Made by a program: the position numbers and the translations under genes
Assembly: GCA_015698045.1 (NCBI GenBank)
Contig: BLAL01000246.1
Coordinates: forward strand, 1,550,001-1,614,000
Length of the DNA stretch: 64,000 nt
Direction: 5' to 3'
Source: Rhizophagus clarus
Lineage: Eukaryota; Glomeromycota; Glomeromycetes; Glomerales; Glomeraceae
In this document: piece by piece, positions 11,991 through 25,000 of the stretch
How the letters are laid out: every line of letters starts with the position of its first letter
How positions within the stretch are numbered: position 1 is the stretch's first letter
Notes under the pieces: generated by a model
What the model was told of the DNA's origin: nothing
The model's database searches: none
Seen by the model: only the letters and a program-made list of their open reading frames with translations

Positions 11991-12179
11991 CTGAATTTAT
12001 AGTTTATTAACATAGTATTAAAAAAATTACATATTTATTATGCTATATAAAGTTCTATCTAACATCTATCTATATATTATCATTTATCTATCGTCCATCC
12101 ATCCGCATCCATCCACCATCCATCCAAAACTACCATTTACACAATCCACTAAATAGACAATTCACATATGCTTAAAGGA

Positions 12180-14110
12180 GTCTCAAAACCTATGTAGAAA
12201 AGTAACATTAAATGAAATTTCTTTAACAAATTTTTAAATTTCATTGAATTTATTGAATTTGAAACTTACCACCATTTCATTTATCCAAGAATCGAATCAC
12301 TTCCTACCATTTAATATAGAATAGTTTCGAAAGCACACTGTCTAGAATGGTTATCAGAGACTATAAAAAAAAACGCTTAATAAAAATGCTTTTAGAAGAA
12401 ATTTAAAATAGGAAACCTTTCAAAACTCACCTAGATTCTGGTATTTTCAAGTCAGAATCAGGTTCCTGAAATACTGGCATTCTGTTTATAGTCCAAAATT
12501 AGGCCAGTTTACTAAAAAAAATAGAAAGAAAAAAAAAATTAAAATAGAATTTTTTAGAGTAAGTTTCGAACTTGAAACTTTACCTAGGTTTTGGTATTCT
12601 AAAAGATCAAGAATAACCTACAAAAAAAATAAAATGAACCGTTAATAACAATTTGTTAAAATAAAAACATCTGATTTTTTACTTACCGATATATAATTTA
12701 TCGATATACTGGTTGTCTAAAAAAAAAGAAAATGAAACATTAATAAGCGTTTTGTTAAAAAAAGATAAATTTAAAAATGTTTTAAACCTACCAAAATTGC
12801 AAAGTTGCGTTTGCGTCCTAAAGTCTGAAGAACAGTCGCCTAAAAAAGAATCAAAAAAATGAAACGTATGTGTTGTTAAATTTTGGTAAAAAAAAGAAAA
12901 AAATCCCACCAAAAATCTACTATCTTACGCATCCCAATATGTCCCTACCTAAAAAAATCTTGAATCCGTATCCAATGAAAGTCAAAAGCAACTTAAATAA
13001 AATAAAGAACGAATTCGTTAGCTAACAATTTGTTAAAAATAAAAAAATTGAAAACGATAAAAAAACTCACTGTAAATCTGCGCGTTCAAAGACCTAAGTA
13101 GCAAACTGCTAAAAAAAGAAAAACCTGAAAGATTAGTAGGTGTTTCGAAAATTTATAATCCAAGAAAAAATCTATCCAACTCCATATGTATAAAGAGACA
13201 GCCTAAAAAAAAAGAAATAAACGAAACGTTAATGTTTTGTTAAATAAATGTAATTAATAAAAAAAAAATTGATTTCAGTTCCCTTACCGAAAACTGAAAG
13301 ACTTCCTTACCAAAATCTGAATTCCATGCGTCCAGAACTGTTTAAAAAAAAGAGAGAAGAGGTTAGTATATATTCTGTTAGAACAGTTAGAACATGTAAA
13401 CTAAACAGGAAAAAAACTCACTGAAACAAAGTCCCACATGCCCAAAAGACCAAGAACCTGCTTAAAAAAAATTAAAAACGAATTGTTAATAAGCGTTTAT
13501 TAAAATAATTAAAGAAAAAAAAAAGAAACCTTTGATATGTCACTTCCAGAAAACTGAAGAGTCACTTAAAAAAAGAAAAAAATTGAAACATCGTTATCAA
13601 TGTTTCGTAAAAACTGAAAAACATTTTTAGTGTATTCTTTACGAAAGAGAGACGATTGTAGGGAAGGGAAGGAGGAAGAAAGGAAGGGAAGAGAAATGGA
13701 AGACAAAGAACAAAAGAAAAGAAGTGAGATGAGAGAAAAGGTTAAGGGGAAGAAAGGGAAGGAAAAAATTTCGTTGAAAAAAAAAAAAGCTCTGGATCAG
13801 ATTGGCAGATCTGATTCTGTATAATAAAAGTATCATTAATTAACATGACAATTCATAGATTAATTGTTGATATAATTATTAGTGTAGTAAGTAAATAAGA
13901 GATTGATTCAATATCTAAAAAGCCGAAGAACAAATCAAAAAAAAAAAGTAATTAGATAGCGTTCTTTAAAAATGAAATAAAAAATTATTTAAAAATATCT
14001 TACTGAAATATCGCGTCCAAAAAAACCAAAAATTCATCTACAAAAAAAAAACCAAAACGTTAAGTAGCAGTTTGTTCAAAGAAGTGTCATCAAATATAAT
14101 AAAAGAAGCC
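12180..14110 (-). repeat. Array of intron-like modules, minus orientation
   Basis: Read on the minus strand, short blocks are bounded upstream by poly-T plus AG (plus-strand CTAAAAAAA, as at 12717, 12840, 13204 and 13346) and downstream by GTAAG or GTAGG (plus-strand CTTAC or CCTAC, as at 12682, 12788 and 13285). The spacers carry GTTAATAA..TTTGTTAA inverted words. A purine-rich stretch lies at 13650-13790. The modules are more diverged than those at 19.6-31.7 kb. No continuous reading frame links the blocks. Confidence 0.6.
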
Positions 14111-14118
14111 CTCCTTAC

Positions 14119-17100
14119 TAGTAATGCAAACAATACTAAAAAGTTTCGCCCAAAGGCCAGGTAAAACTAGGTTAAAAATGACCATCATTGCTGAACGTAA
14201 AGGTAAAATCCAAATTATAGGCGTAACCTGATATGGCAAAATGGCAAAATCAGCAAAATGGGCGAAATGGCGAAACCCAAATATGGAAATACAATAAAAC
14301 TATCCATAAATAGTAATAATTAATAAAAAAATATTATGATACGCAATTTACTATACAGTACCAAAAAAAATTTTTATATTTTATTTATCCGCTATATACA
14401 AAAAAAGATTTAGAATGAATAAGAATAAACAAAAAAACTATATTGATATGTGTTTTTTTCTTCTTTATATCCACCCCTAATATGGAGTCACCTTTGTTGA
14501 TTTCACTAAAATTTTTATACATCGTTTTGTTCTTCACTCAAAAAGCGTAATACAAGATCATCTGCATTAAATTCTGTATTATCTGGTACCAAAACTCTAT
14601 TTAAATTAGTTTGTGTCACTTGTTGATCACCATTAAAAATGGTATGGTCTAAATTAGCTATTAAACAAATGTTGAGTTTTGTAGATCCAAGAGCACAATC
14701 AGGTGATTCAGGATTTTCTGGTGTATCATCTTCAAATTCATACTCATCATTTTCATCTATAACAATTGAAATTTGAGTACAATCTCGCAAATCATCAGCT
14801 GTAAGTGTTTTCCCATAATAAGCCATTTCTTTTTTGATGTTTGTCATCCAAAAAGAACGCATCATTGACATTGATTCAATTCGTTTAAGATCTAAACAGG
14901 TACAGCGATCACCATAATACCATTTGAGAACAGAGAAATTCCTTTCACATTCTGCCTCACTAGGTGTAATAGAAAACATCTTGATTGCAAGAGAAACCAA
15001 AGGCATATCTTCTGCTTCTTCAAATGTTAACCACCAAGAAAGTGGCATTTCAGTTTTTGGATCATAATCCAATTTAAATGGATGATCATTTCACTTGAAT
15101 TGTTTCAGTTGGGTTAATAAATGATGAGACATATTTTCTCCATATCCAAGAGCCTGCCCATATTTAGCCGCAACATGACATGCAATTTGAAAAGCTTTAT
15201 TATTTAGTCCATATCCTAAAATCAAAAATCAGTTAATAACTAGTTTTGTAAGTTACATTAAACTAAATTGAAATTAGCTATACCACGATACGATGGATAT
15301 AAATAATATGAAAGTAGATATACCTCATAATCAAATTCTTGATAACGGTGATTATAAATACCTATAATTGCTGATCTTAAAGTATTACTAGAAGGAATAC
15401 GGTTAATTGTGGCAGCCAATTTTAACATTTGAATGTAGTAATCTGCTAATGTTGCTGTTCTTGCTTCAAGTTTTAATATACAATCTTTAATTGGCTCCAT
15501 GATACGAGCAACAGTTTGGCCTATAGAAAAGAATTCATTATTCTTTAGTTGATTTTTAACTTGGATACTTGTTATGATTTCTGGTTCTTCACGTATAATC
15601 TATAAATAAAAAAAAAATCAAACAACGTTTAAAAATATTAAATAAATTTTATATAACATACCCAATCAAAAACTGGCCGTGCATGTAAAATAGAATTAAC
15701 AGAATTAAATAAGGATCCCCATCGTGTCTTTACATATGTTTGTAGCCTGCCTCCACTGATTTTCATATTTCTTAATCCTTCCTCTAGTTCCTTATTAGCT
15801 GCATGTGATCTATTAAAAAATTCAATCACTTTATTTAATTCACTAATAAATGATGCTACAATCGAATTTTTAGAAAAATCTGCTGCAATCAAATTAATAG
15901 CATGTGCAGCACATCTCATATCTATTACATGTGGATAGGTACGTTCAATTAGCTCCCTAGCTCGACGACAATTACTTCCTGAATCAGTTACAAAAGCCGC
16001 AAACTTTTCCACACCAGTTTTTTCAACTATAGAAGATATCTGATCAGCTAAAAAGTCTCCAGTAGTAGAACCTTGCGAGTAATCTTTTAATTCTAAAAGA
16101 AATTTCTGCCGATCTGGAGTTGTTACAATATAGTTATAAATTGAATTATGAGTCAGACTTGTCCATCTGTCTATGGCTAATTAAAATTATAAGAAAATTA
16201 GTTATTATGATTTTAAGCAATAATAAAAAACAGATATTAATAAACTAATTATTAAGTATTTAAATAATATCACTAATATTCATAAATAATAAATAATTAT
16301 AAAACTGTTTACACAAAGTTAGATTTTCTGATTGCTCAAAAATTTTATTGATCTTTGTCTTGGTCTTATTTGCTTCCTCCATTAAAATACGACCTGATAA
16401 TGTTGTTCGTGATGGGGGAACATACTTTGAGTTTAATCTCATGAAAAGATCAATAATAAATGGATTTTTGATAACTGAAAATGGGACCCCAGCTGCGATC
16501 CACGCTTTCAGTACAGCCTGATCTAAAGAATTCTGCTTGGCAATAGGAAGTGGTTCATCATTTTTGAAGTGCCCTGTTATATTTGTTTGCATTGAATACA
16601 CTTTTCTCTTCTTAGTCACAGAAGTCTGTTGATAATTATTCTGTTTATCAATGGCTTTTGCAACCCAATATTCTCTAATATTCTCTGGACATTTCGCACA
16701 TTCAAATCCCAAATAAGTTTCCAATTTAATTGGTTTCCCCTTCACCCACTCATTAGAACAATAATAACACTTCGCTCTATAATGTCCTGTTGAACCTAGT
16801 CTTCCACTTTGAAAATAATTTCATATTTCTGCTCTCGGTCACCCTCCCTGCATTTTACCATTACCAGACTTTGTTTTTAGTTCAGAAGGACGTCTTTGAT
16901 TTCCAATTGATGTATCCAAACAAATATCATTTGTATTTTCATATGAATCATGAGAAAATTCAGCATCATTAGTATGAAATTGTCCTACATCTCGTGAGGT
17001 ACTTGCAGGTGTCAGCTTTTGTTGAAAATTCTGAATGTTTGAATTTCTGAAATTAAACATTGTAGAAAAAAATATCCATTGAAGTAAATGGAAAAATTAT

Positions 17101-17493
17101 CAAGTTGATAACGCGAAAAATGATAATATCTATTATTGAGGTCACATGAAAAAAATGCTTCGTCTTGATTAATGTAACGCATTATCATTTCGATTTTTGA
17201 AGTAGGAATATAGAACTTTAATTATTGTTTATTAAAGGATCGATAATCAATATCTAATTATCTATAATATCATATGACGATCGGTAAATTATCTATAATT
17301 GGATTACAGATTTACGGATTTATGGATGAGCGTAATAGTTTTGCCATTTCGCCATTTCAAATATCGCTCAGTATTTCGGCTTATATTTATTTAGACATTC
17401 ACCTGTAATTTAGGAATTGATTTAGGCGAATACAAAACTATAAATTGGGTGAAACATTTCGCCACTCAGGGTCAGGTTTTGTCTGCATCACTA
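14119..17493 (-). mobile_element. hAT element, 3375 bp, intact ends
   Basis: Inverted ends TAGTAATGCAAACAATAC (left) and, read inwards from the right, TAGTGATGCAGACAAAACC. Both flanks carry CTCCTTAC (14111-14118 and 17494-17501), a perfect 8-bp target duplication. Inside is a minus-strand hAT transposase gene that is nearly complete. The insertion splits a tandem array that continues in the same orientation on both sides, so it is younger than the array. Confidence 0.92.
14515..17060 (-). pseudogene. hAT transposase with BED zinc finger, interrupted by three TGA codons
   Basis: Exons 17060-16313, 16176-15662, 15599 to about 15284 and 15215-14515 join in frame through GT-AG introns. Order: basic N-terminus; BED finger (CYYCSNEWVKGKP, then ECAKCPENIREYW); catalytic region starting SIDRWTSLTHNSIYNY; VTDSGSNCRRA with RCAAHAINLIA; KTRWGSLF; and the C-terminal dimerisation block (PSEAECERNFSVLKWYYGD, then DLKRIESMSMMRSFW). 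The frame is otherwise open but is stopped by TGA at 16841-16839, 16823-16821 and 15093-15091, with no frameshift. Family knowledge suggests Trp at 16823 (EI-x-NYF) and Arg at 16841; the third is unclear. Dead as read by the standard code, or dependent on readthrough. Confidence 0.88.
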
Positions 17494-17501
17494 CTCCTTA
17501 C

Positions 17502-17960
17502 CAAATTCTTACACGTCCAATATCTGAATAACAAACAAAAAACAAAAAAAAAAGAAATTAGTAACTGTTCTTCGAAAATAAAACAAAGAAATTAAACTTA
17601 TCATTAAGACTTACCGAAATACTGCAAAAGAACAATCTCTAACAAATTTCCACATGTCCAGATATCTCGTCTACAAAGGAAAAAAATGAACTGTTAATAA
17701 AGTTTGTTGAAATAAACTAAAAAATTAAAAATTTCACTCATCAGGCTACAAGTAAGAGATCTGAGAGAACAACCGGTCGTAAGTAATTAAAGAGAAAAAC
17801 TAAAATCAAAAACTTACTAAAATTTCGTGTTCAAAAAGACCAAAAGAATTACTTAAAAGAAAAAGTCAAAACGTTAAGGAACATTTTGTTAAGAATTTTT
17901 CAACAAAAAAGTATTTGGAAAGAAAAGCTAAAACGCTTTGTTACAGATTTTTTCGATAAA
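17502..17960 (-). repeat. Array of intron-like modules, continuation
   Basis: This continues the minus-orientation array from before the hAT insertion. Donor-like CTTAC on the plus strand occurs near 17613 and 17813, with blocks separated by poly-A. The purine-rich stretch at 17990-18120 follows it. Confidence 0.5.
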
Positions 17961-18239
17961 AAATATAAGTGAAGTAAAATAAGAAAAGGGAAAAGGAAAG
18001 ATGAAGTAAGGGAAAGGGTGAAGGATAGGAAAGGACGAAGATAGGGAAAGAATGAAAGGAAGAAGGAAAAGAAGAAGAGTAAAAGGAAAAAAGGAAGGAT
18101 AAAAGGAAGAATGATAAGGGAGGTTTCGCTAAATGTTTAAATTTAAACTTTTAATTGAATTGGTGATACGTGTAATGTTCAATTAATAATATGCGTAATA
18201 CTTAATACATATTTGACTATGTTGAATACACGTCTAATT

Positions 18240-18406
18240 ATTGATCATTACTAATTGAGGTCGAATAATTTTAATTTTGGTCAAATATAGGCCAAATTTC
18301 ATTAAGGCCGAATATTCCTTTTTTGACTAGTGGGTCGAATAATTTTAATTTTGGTTGAATATAGGCCAAATTTCATTAAGGCCGAATATTTCTTTTTTGA
18401 CTAGTA
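18240..18406 (-). repeat. Tandemly duplicated right end of CACTA-like element
   Basis: Two adjacent copies of about 74 bp, each ending TTTTTTGACTAGT, one at 18332 and one at 18405. The body of each reads GGTCGAATAATTTTAATT then GGCCAAATTTCATTAAGG. Only the outer copy is next to the ATA target repeat. This end type (type 2) also occurs at 33729 and 41198. Confidence 0.75.
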
Positions 18407-19369
18407 ATATTATATAAACAATTTATCAGAAGCTATATCCATCCTGACCTGCAGAATGCGATCATCAAAGTATAATTTAAGATAATACATATAAATATAA
18501 AATGTTATAAAATTAACTATTACTATATCTATTAATTATATTCTAATGATAACTTTTTTTCTTTTTTTTTTTTTTTCTCCAAAGCATTATGTTGATTTTA
18601 GATCCAATATTACATTCATCGGAAAAGTTATATCAGTTCAGATCTGCAGGAATCTGTGATTTTAGCAGATTGTCGCATTTTTTTAATGCAATTTTGTTAA
18701 GAATCTGCGCAATACTGCAGAAATTATTTTTTTTATTTTTTCAAAGATTTTTTTATGAAAAATTTGTGATAATCTCCAAAATTGCAGATTTTTAAAAATA
18801 CTTTGTACAAAAATCTTTAAAGATTTTTACAAATTTTTTCTTTAATTTGATAAACTTTGCATATTTATTTTAATAAACTTTACATCACTAATTTTTTAAA
18901 CTTTTTTAAAGAAACAATTTTTTTCTATCACTTTAAAGAAATAATTTTATAACACTTTTAAAGAAATAATTTTTTAACGCCTTAAAAAAATTAATTTGTT
19001 TAAAGATACCAAAGAAAAAAAAAATAAATTTTTAATGGATTCTTTTTTAAGCTTTGAAGCTTGTCAGATAATTGGACTTTAAAAATAATTTTTTTTTAAA
19101 AAAAAAAATAAAAAATACTGTTTCTTTATAAGGTTCAAAGTCTTTAAGACAAGTTTTTCAATGTTTGACAGAATGCCAAAGTTATAAGTTCCAGAATTAA
19201 ACAAAAATTTTTTACTTATGGTTTTAAAGTGCGGGATGAACGAGAAATTAGGAAGTTTTCGAATTTTGAAGTTTTACGGACAAAAATGGCAAGATCTGTC
19301 TTGCGAAGCTATTTTAAAAATTTTTTTTTTGTAGCTTCTTTTCTAAGTTTTGGACAAGCCCAAAGTCCT

Positions 19370-19565
19370 TTTCAGACTCTATTTCGAAGGTTAGAGATCC
19401 TGAATGTTAAAGAATAGCCTTGGACTCTCCACTTCGAAGAGTAGAGATCCTTGAAGCTGAAGAACAGTTCTGGACTCTCCATTTCAAAGGTTAGAGGTTC
19501 TTAACACTAAAGAACGGCTCTGAACTCTCCATTTCAAAGGTTAAAGCCTTCAAGTATATTAATTT
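19370..19565 (+). repeat. Tandem repeat of exon-like units without introns
   Basis: Three to four copies of a unit of about 60-65 bp, with words such as GGACTCTCCATTTCAAAGG and GAAGCTGAAGAACAG. The unit resembles the exon blocks of the adjacent array (GTCTGGAACTCCATTTCG) but lacks the intron-like spacer. It lies at the 5' edge of the array. Confidence 0.6.
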
Positions 19566-19599
19566 ATTTAACGAACATTATAAACGTTCGATTTTTATA

Positions 19600-20280
19600 T
19601 TTTTTTAGGTCCAGAAGCTAAAGTACAGCTCCAAACTTTTTTTTTGTTATTTTTAATTTTTTTTGAGGTCTGGAAGCTGAAGTACAGCTCTGGATTTTTT
19701 TATTGATTTAATTTAATAAACATTAACTAACATTTGATTTCTTTTTCATTTTTTTTTAAGTCTGGAACTCCATTTCAAGGCGGACCACTTTAAAAGTAAA
19801 AAAAAAATTCATTTTTTTTTATATTTTAGCGAAACGTTAGTAACATTTCGCTTTTCTTCTTTTTTTTAGGTCTGGAACTCCATTTCGAGGTGGATCACTA
19901 AGTAAAAAAAAATGATTTTTTTTGTATTTTAGCAAAACATTAGTAATGTTTCGCATTTCTTCATTTTTTTAGGTCTGGAACTCCATTTCAAGGCGAACGA
20001 ACCACTAAGTAAAAAAAATGATTTTTTTTTTGTATTTTAGCGAAATGTTAGTATCGTTTCACATTTTTTCCTTTTTTTTAGGTCTAGAACTCCATTTCGA
20101 GGCAGACTATTAAGTAAAAAAAAATGATTTTTTTTTGTATTTTAGCAAAACATTAGTAACGTTTCGCATTTCCTTTTTTTTTTAGGTTTAGAACTCCATT
20201 TTGAGGCGAATTACTTCAAGTAAAAAAAAAAAAATAAGTTTTTTTTTGTATTTTAGCAAAACATTAGTAATGTGTCGCTT
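19600..20280 (+). repeat. Array of intron-like modules, plus orientation, left part
   Basis: Modules of about 102-110 bp, each consisting of TTTTTTTAG; a block of about 32-36 nt such as GTCTGGAACTCCATTTCGAG; a donor-like GTAAAAAA; then GTATTTTAGC; a palindrome with arms GCGAAACGTT and AACGTTTCGC around AGT; and a pyrimidine tract to the next AG. Block starts are near 19870, 19973, 20083 and 20187. Block lengths are not multiples of three and contain stops in places, so a coding role is unlikely. It is cut at 20280 by the Plavaka-type element and resumes at 30007. Confidence 0.8.
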
Positions 20281-20800
20281 CACAGGTCGAATGAAAAAAA
20301 ATCAGATTTTGCTCTATTTAAAATAGCTCTGCTGACTTCAATATAGAATATGCCAAATTTTGCTTATTTTAGTATAGCCATATCTATTTTTGCCGATTTT
20401 TGTTAAATTCCGATTTTTCAGTCATAAATGCTGATTTTAGCGGCCGATTTTTACCTTTTTTTAAATAAATGCCAATATTTAAACCAGAGATATTATATTT
20501 ATTATATACTTTACCCTTTTCGTATAGTTCGAATAAAGGATTTTATCTTATTTAAAATTCCCTTGCTGACTTCAATAAGGCTTTGCCGATTATTTTACTA
20601 ATTTTTTGCTGATTTTTGTTAACTTCCGATTTTTCATCCAGAAATGCCGATTTTAGCGGCCGATTTTTACCTTTTTTTTAATTAAATGCCGATATTTAAA
20701 CCAGAGATATTATATTTAGTGTAAACTTTACCGCTTTTGACACAGGTCGAATAAAGATTTTACTTTATTTAAAATAGCCTTTGCCGATATTTAAATTGTA
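20281..20800 (+). repeat. Subterminal tandem repeats of the Plavaka-type element
   Basis: Three copies of a unit of about 230 bp start near 20281, 20515 and 20741. The first and third begin CACAGGTCGAAT. Shared words include TTATTTAAAAT, GCCGATTTTTAC and AAACCAGAGATATTATATTT. The inner copies repeat the terminal sequence itself. Confidence 0.8.
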
Positions 20801-21318
20801 ATATTTCGTAATTTTACATCATAGGATTTTTGAAATTATTTATTATACTAATAAATATAAGATACTATTCTAAATATTCTACTTGTTTTGTACATTGAAT
20901 TCCCAGTTGGTTCGATTTTACAAACAATAACTGAAGTATTCATAAGGTTGAACAGTGATAATCGAAACTGATGAGATCGCATTGATAAGGCCTATTCCTA
21001 AAAAGTTAATTAATCACATTTAATTAAACGCTATTTAATTGTATTATTTTTTTTTTTTCAAAAAAAAACTTTCTTTCTGAAAGAAGAGTCTGCCTCCTAT
21101 ACTGTTTGCCGTCGTGCATAGTGTGTTATAGGAAAGGTGAACTAGGTGGCCACCTAAAGTTTGTAAATAACTCTGGTACCAAAGTTGATGATCTATTTAC
21201 TATACATAGACCTCTCGCTTCGAATTTTGGTTATGATAATTCCGCCTCCTCTGTCGCATTATTCGTTGAAGTCTAAATAGATATCATTATGACTTATGAG
21301 TAAAATATTTACAATAAT

Positions 21319-21600
21319 AATGTAAATTCTTTAATCATAGTTAAAATAGGCATGATGGGATAACTCATATATCATGAGCTCTGTCTGTGCGAAGTGCCGT
21401 TTTATTTATAATCAAAGTAGACTTAAGTCGTAAGTAACTTTGATTATCATTGATTAGGAAAGTACATGCAACGTAAATTCTTTATCAAGGGGTAAAATAG
21501 GCATAATGGGATAACTCATATATCATGAGCTCTGTCTGTGCGAAGTGCCGTTTTATTTATAATCAAAGTAGGCTTAAGTCGTAAGTAACTTGATTATAAC
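21319..21600 (+). repeat. Direct repeat, two copies, period about 151 bp
   Basis: Two near-identical copies read TGGGATAACTCATATATCAT..CTCTGTCTGTGCGAAGTGCC..TTATTTATAATCAAAGTAG..TTAAGTCGTAAGTAAC. No coding frame is evident. The copies lie between the element's left end and its transposase. Confidence 0.8.
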
Positions 21601-22099
21601 AATGATGATTATTGGAGAATTAAGTTGCAACATTTTTAAACATTTTTGAATAAGTGCCGTATTAATTTAATGTAATTGTTACCCTTTTCAAATAAGAAGG
21701 GCCGATTTGCAATACAGCTTTGCCAGCCTTAAATGTATTTATATAGCCAGAATAATTTGTTTTATACTTTATGTGATATTTAATTAAAATAAAATAAACC
21801 TTTGATATCTAAAAATTATTACATGATTAGAGTTATTAATCACAAAGTATGGTGCTTGTATCGTAATGCCGTAATAAAAGACTGATTTGCAATACAACTT
21901 TGCCAGCTCAAAATAAGATCTCTTGTTATCTGAATTATCTGATTTTTCACGCGGTTAGAATTAATTACGGTATATGTAACCTTTATCGTTATTCTTGTGC
22001 CAAAAAAAATGATTGTTATAATTTAATCAAATACAAATGCTATAATTGAATTTGCCATTCCGATTTTACATATAATTCATTTTATATTATATAAAGTTT

Positions 22100-25000
22100 T
22101 TAAAACGAAATTTTTTTATTTGAAGGAATCACAGCCATATATTCTTTTGTTTTTTTCGTCCCAGTATCAAAATTACATTTAATGAATTTTCCTATTATAT
22201 CTATTATATGATGTATGGGTATAATACTGTCTGTTCTCATATCATAAAACTCATTTGTCCATAATTCCATATTACATGATTTTATGTTGTTATCTACTTG
22301 GCAATAATATCTTGTACTATGATCTTGAACCGGTTTGTACCATTTGACTAACACTAATGAATGGGTTAATGATCGTGAACTATTTAAATGAATAGTATGC
22401 TCAAAATAAAATTGTACTTGACCGGGATAAACATCGATCAATCCATCATAATGTACAAATCAAGCTAATATATATGAGGATTTTTCGTGACGAGCAGCCT
22501 GAACAGAACCATATATGTCCACCCCAATTCTTATTCTCCCATATTGTATAATTCTAGGGTTTATGACAGTACCGTTATTTGAACCTATTATAGAGTAGAT
22601 GGAGATGAAACAATAATCATTATACAAACTATTATAAAATTCTACCAGTAGGTCCAAAATTTGGTTTGGAAGGGTAGTTTCTTTGCGCAGTTTCATTAGC
22701 AACCCAGAAAAACATTCCGTTCCGTAAGCCGAATCTTCCTCAATAAGAGATAGTCTTATAAAATTTTGATACTCATCGCTCGCAAAATCATCAAGTGCAG
22801 CTAAGCTACCAACAGATTTTCTTGGTTCTATTATCTCCAAGGAGGAAAATAAGTGATCGTTGTCACAATTTGAGAGGAAGTATTGAAGGATTGTATTTTC
22901 GGACATAATTCTTAGTAGTTCAGGTTCAATATTACGTCTGCTATTATTATAAGAACCTACAATTTTTAAAAATAATTAATAACATTGCGATTTTCAAATC
23001 AGAAAAATTAAATCACGTACCTAAAATTCCGTTCATCCGTTCAAAGCTATAACACCAGAATGAGGACAAAGGACCATAGTCTAATGCGCATTCACAGATA
23101 TGGAGACAGAGATGCAGATTAGGACTTATTTTTTCTTGACCATATTTTTGTTCAATTAATTTGTTCATCTCTATCAGTCCTGTAAACGCTTCATTTAACA
23201 TATTTTTTTGTAGCTCTCGGTTTGTTAAGATCTTGCAAGCGCGCACGAAATATGCAAGAATTTTTCGGTCGATGTATCCAAGGAAACTCCATGTGATAGG
23301 TATTGCAAAAATTAACATGAAGGTTTTCCACATGTCCGCCGTGAAACTTGAGAATCCTTCACCGGTAGCTATTTTGACAGGGCGGCGTCCAAGGTCACTT
23401 GGGAACTTTATCATGTCAGCTCTCTCTTGCATAATTTTGAGCTTTTCGTTATTTAATATACCTTCGCCTATCCAGAGTTTCGTTACGATCCATTTCGCAA
23501 CACCGAGAAAAAGGCAATGCATAGGATCAACCACGCAAAAGCGAACAGGATTAAAATAAAGCAAGCGGTATATCTCTGACCAGCGAACATGATGTTCAGA
23601 GACATGGGCTCTTCGTGCTTCTTCAGTTGCACATTGTTTCCACTCACTTGCTTTTTCTCTTATTTCATTAATATCTCGCTCAACAAACCAGTCGTCTAAA
23701 TCTGCAAACCCCCCAAAATTTGGTTGATTGTTTATAAAATTTGCCGATTTGTAACATCGGTAGCATGCAATACGAGCCGAGATGAAACCACATAATTTCC
23801 AAGATACAGGGACATCACTAGAACAGCCAATGATTGCACCACAGACAAATCAACCATTGTTGTGTTCGTTTGTTTTTATAAAATAGCCATTTCACAAACG
23901 ATTTAACTGGTTAACGATCGGATACAAATAATTGTTAATTTCATGTTGGCTTGGTTCTTTCAGACCAGGCATTACTGCTAGTGTGAGAATATTGTGTGGC
24001 TTGAAGCATTCATTACGCGGCAAATTACAAAAAACGGTATAAATCACACCAACAGAATATTGTGAATTTACGAATGGCTGGAACCAATCCATATTTAACA
24101 TTAATCCGATATGAGTATCGGCAAATTCTTTTGTAAAAAACAGCGCACCATCATCATCTGTAAAACTTTTCCAGACCCTACCATCATAGATATCGAATAA
24201 AGCTTCAGTTCTGTTTTTCCTTTCTGACCACTTCTGACATGACATTTCAAAATTTTTGCGATTAAAAAAAGGGTCAATTGTTGCTTAATATTTATTAACG
24301 GGAATGTCATTATCGGACAGAAAATGGGATTATTACTACTATTATTACTATCTATTTTCGTTAATAGAGGGTTATTGCATTGTTGTCGAAATCGTTCTAT
24401 TCTGTGATTTGGATAGTTTACAAAACTGCAAGTTGGTATTTCAGTATTGTCTAATAATTCTTTTATATCATACAATTTGTGACATCTGTCACAGGCTGCA
24501 TATTTAATTATCGTTGTGGATATCCCCAACACCTTTTTAGCCATATATAAAGAGGAAGGAAAAGATGAAAATTTATTTTCATCTATTGTCAAAAGAAAAA
24601 ATCTTAAGAACTTGAACAAAGAATCTATAGCTACATTGGAAAGTTTAAATCGTTGTTGATATTGTAATATCCACAAAATAGTCCAAGTATAATTATCATT
24701 AATGTTAATGTTAGGAAGAATTGGTTCGCCGTCATCAAAATCTATTGATGCAAAATTGACTTCCTCATCGTCATCATCTTCATAATCATCGGAATAATTA
24801 GAATCGCTATCTTCAGTATCTCCATTTTTATCGTCATCATCTTCAGAATCCCTGTCTTGATCATTCTCGTTTCTTACATTATCCAATAATAAATTTTCAA
24901 GAACAAGATCGGATATTTTTCCTTTCTTTATCGTTCGATGTTTTGCCGATTCATGTATAGGTGTCTTCTTTGTTAAAAAGAAATAGTTTCTTGTGAGTAA

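Larger units (their letters stand above)
11724..18406. mobile_element. CACTA-like non-autonomous element carrying intron-like arrays
   Basis: It begins CACTAGTCGAAAAAGG and ends CTTTTTTGACTAGTA, flanked by ATA at 11721-11723 and 18407-18409. CACTA ends with a 3-bp duplication are the signature of CACTA/EnSpm elements. The final base is A rather than the expected G. Inside, from left to right: a long terminal region also found at 59330-59608; minus-strand arrays of intron-like modules; a hAT element inserted at 14119-17493; more array; a purine-rich tract (about 17990-18120); and the right end, which is duplicated in tandem. No CACTA transposase was found inside, so it must depend on another element. 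Confidence 0.75.

Noticed and set aside
13630-13836. Overlapping frames on both strands in the purine-rich tract
   Set aside because: Low-complexity AG/CT coding on both strands, inside an intron-like array, no domain; not a gene.
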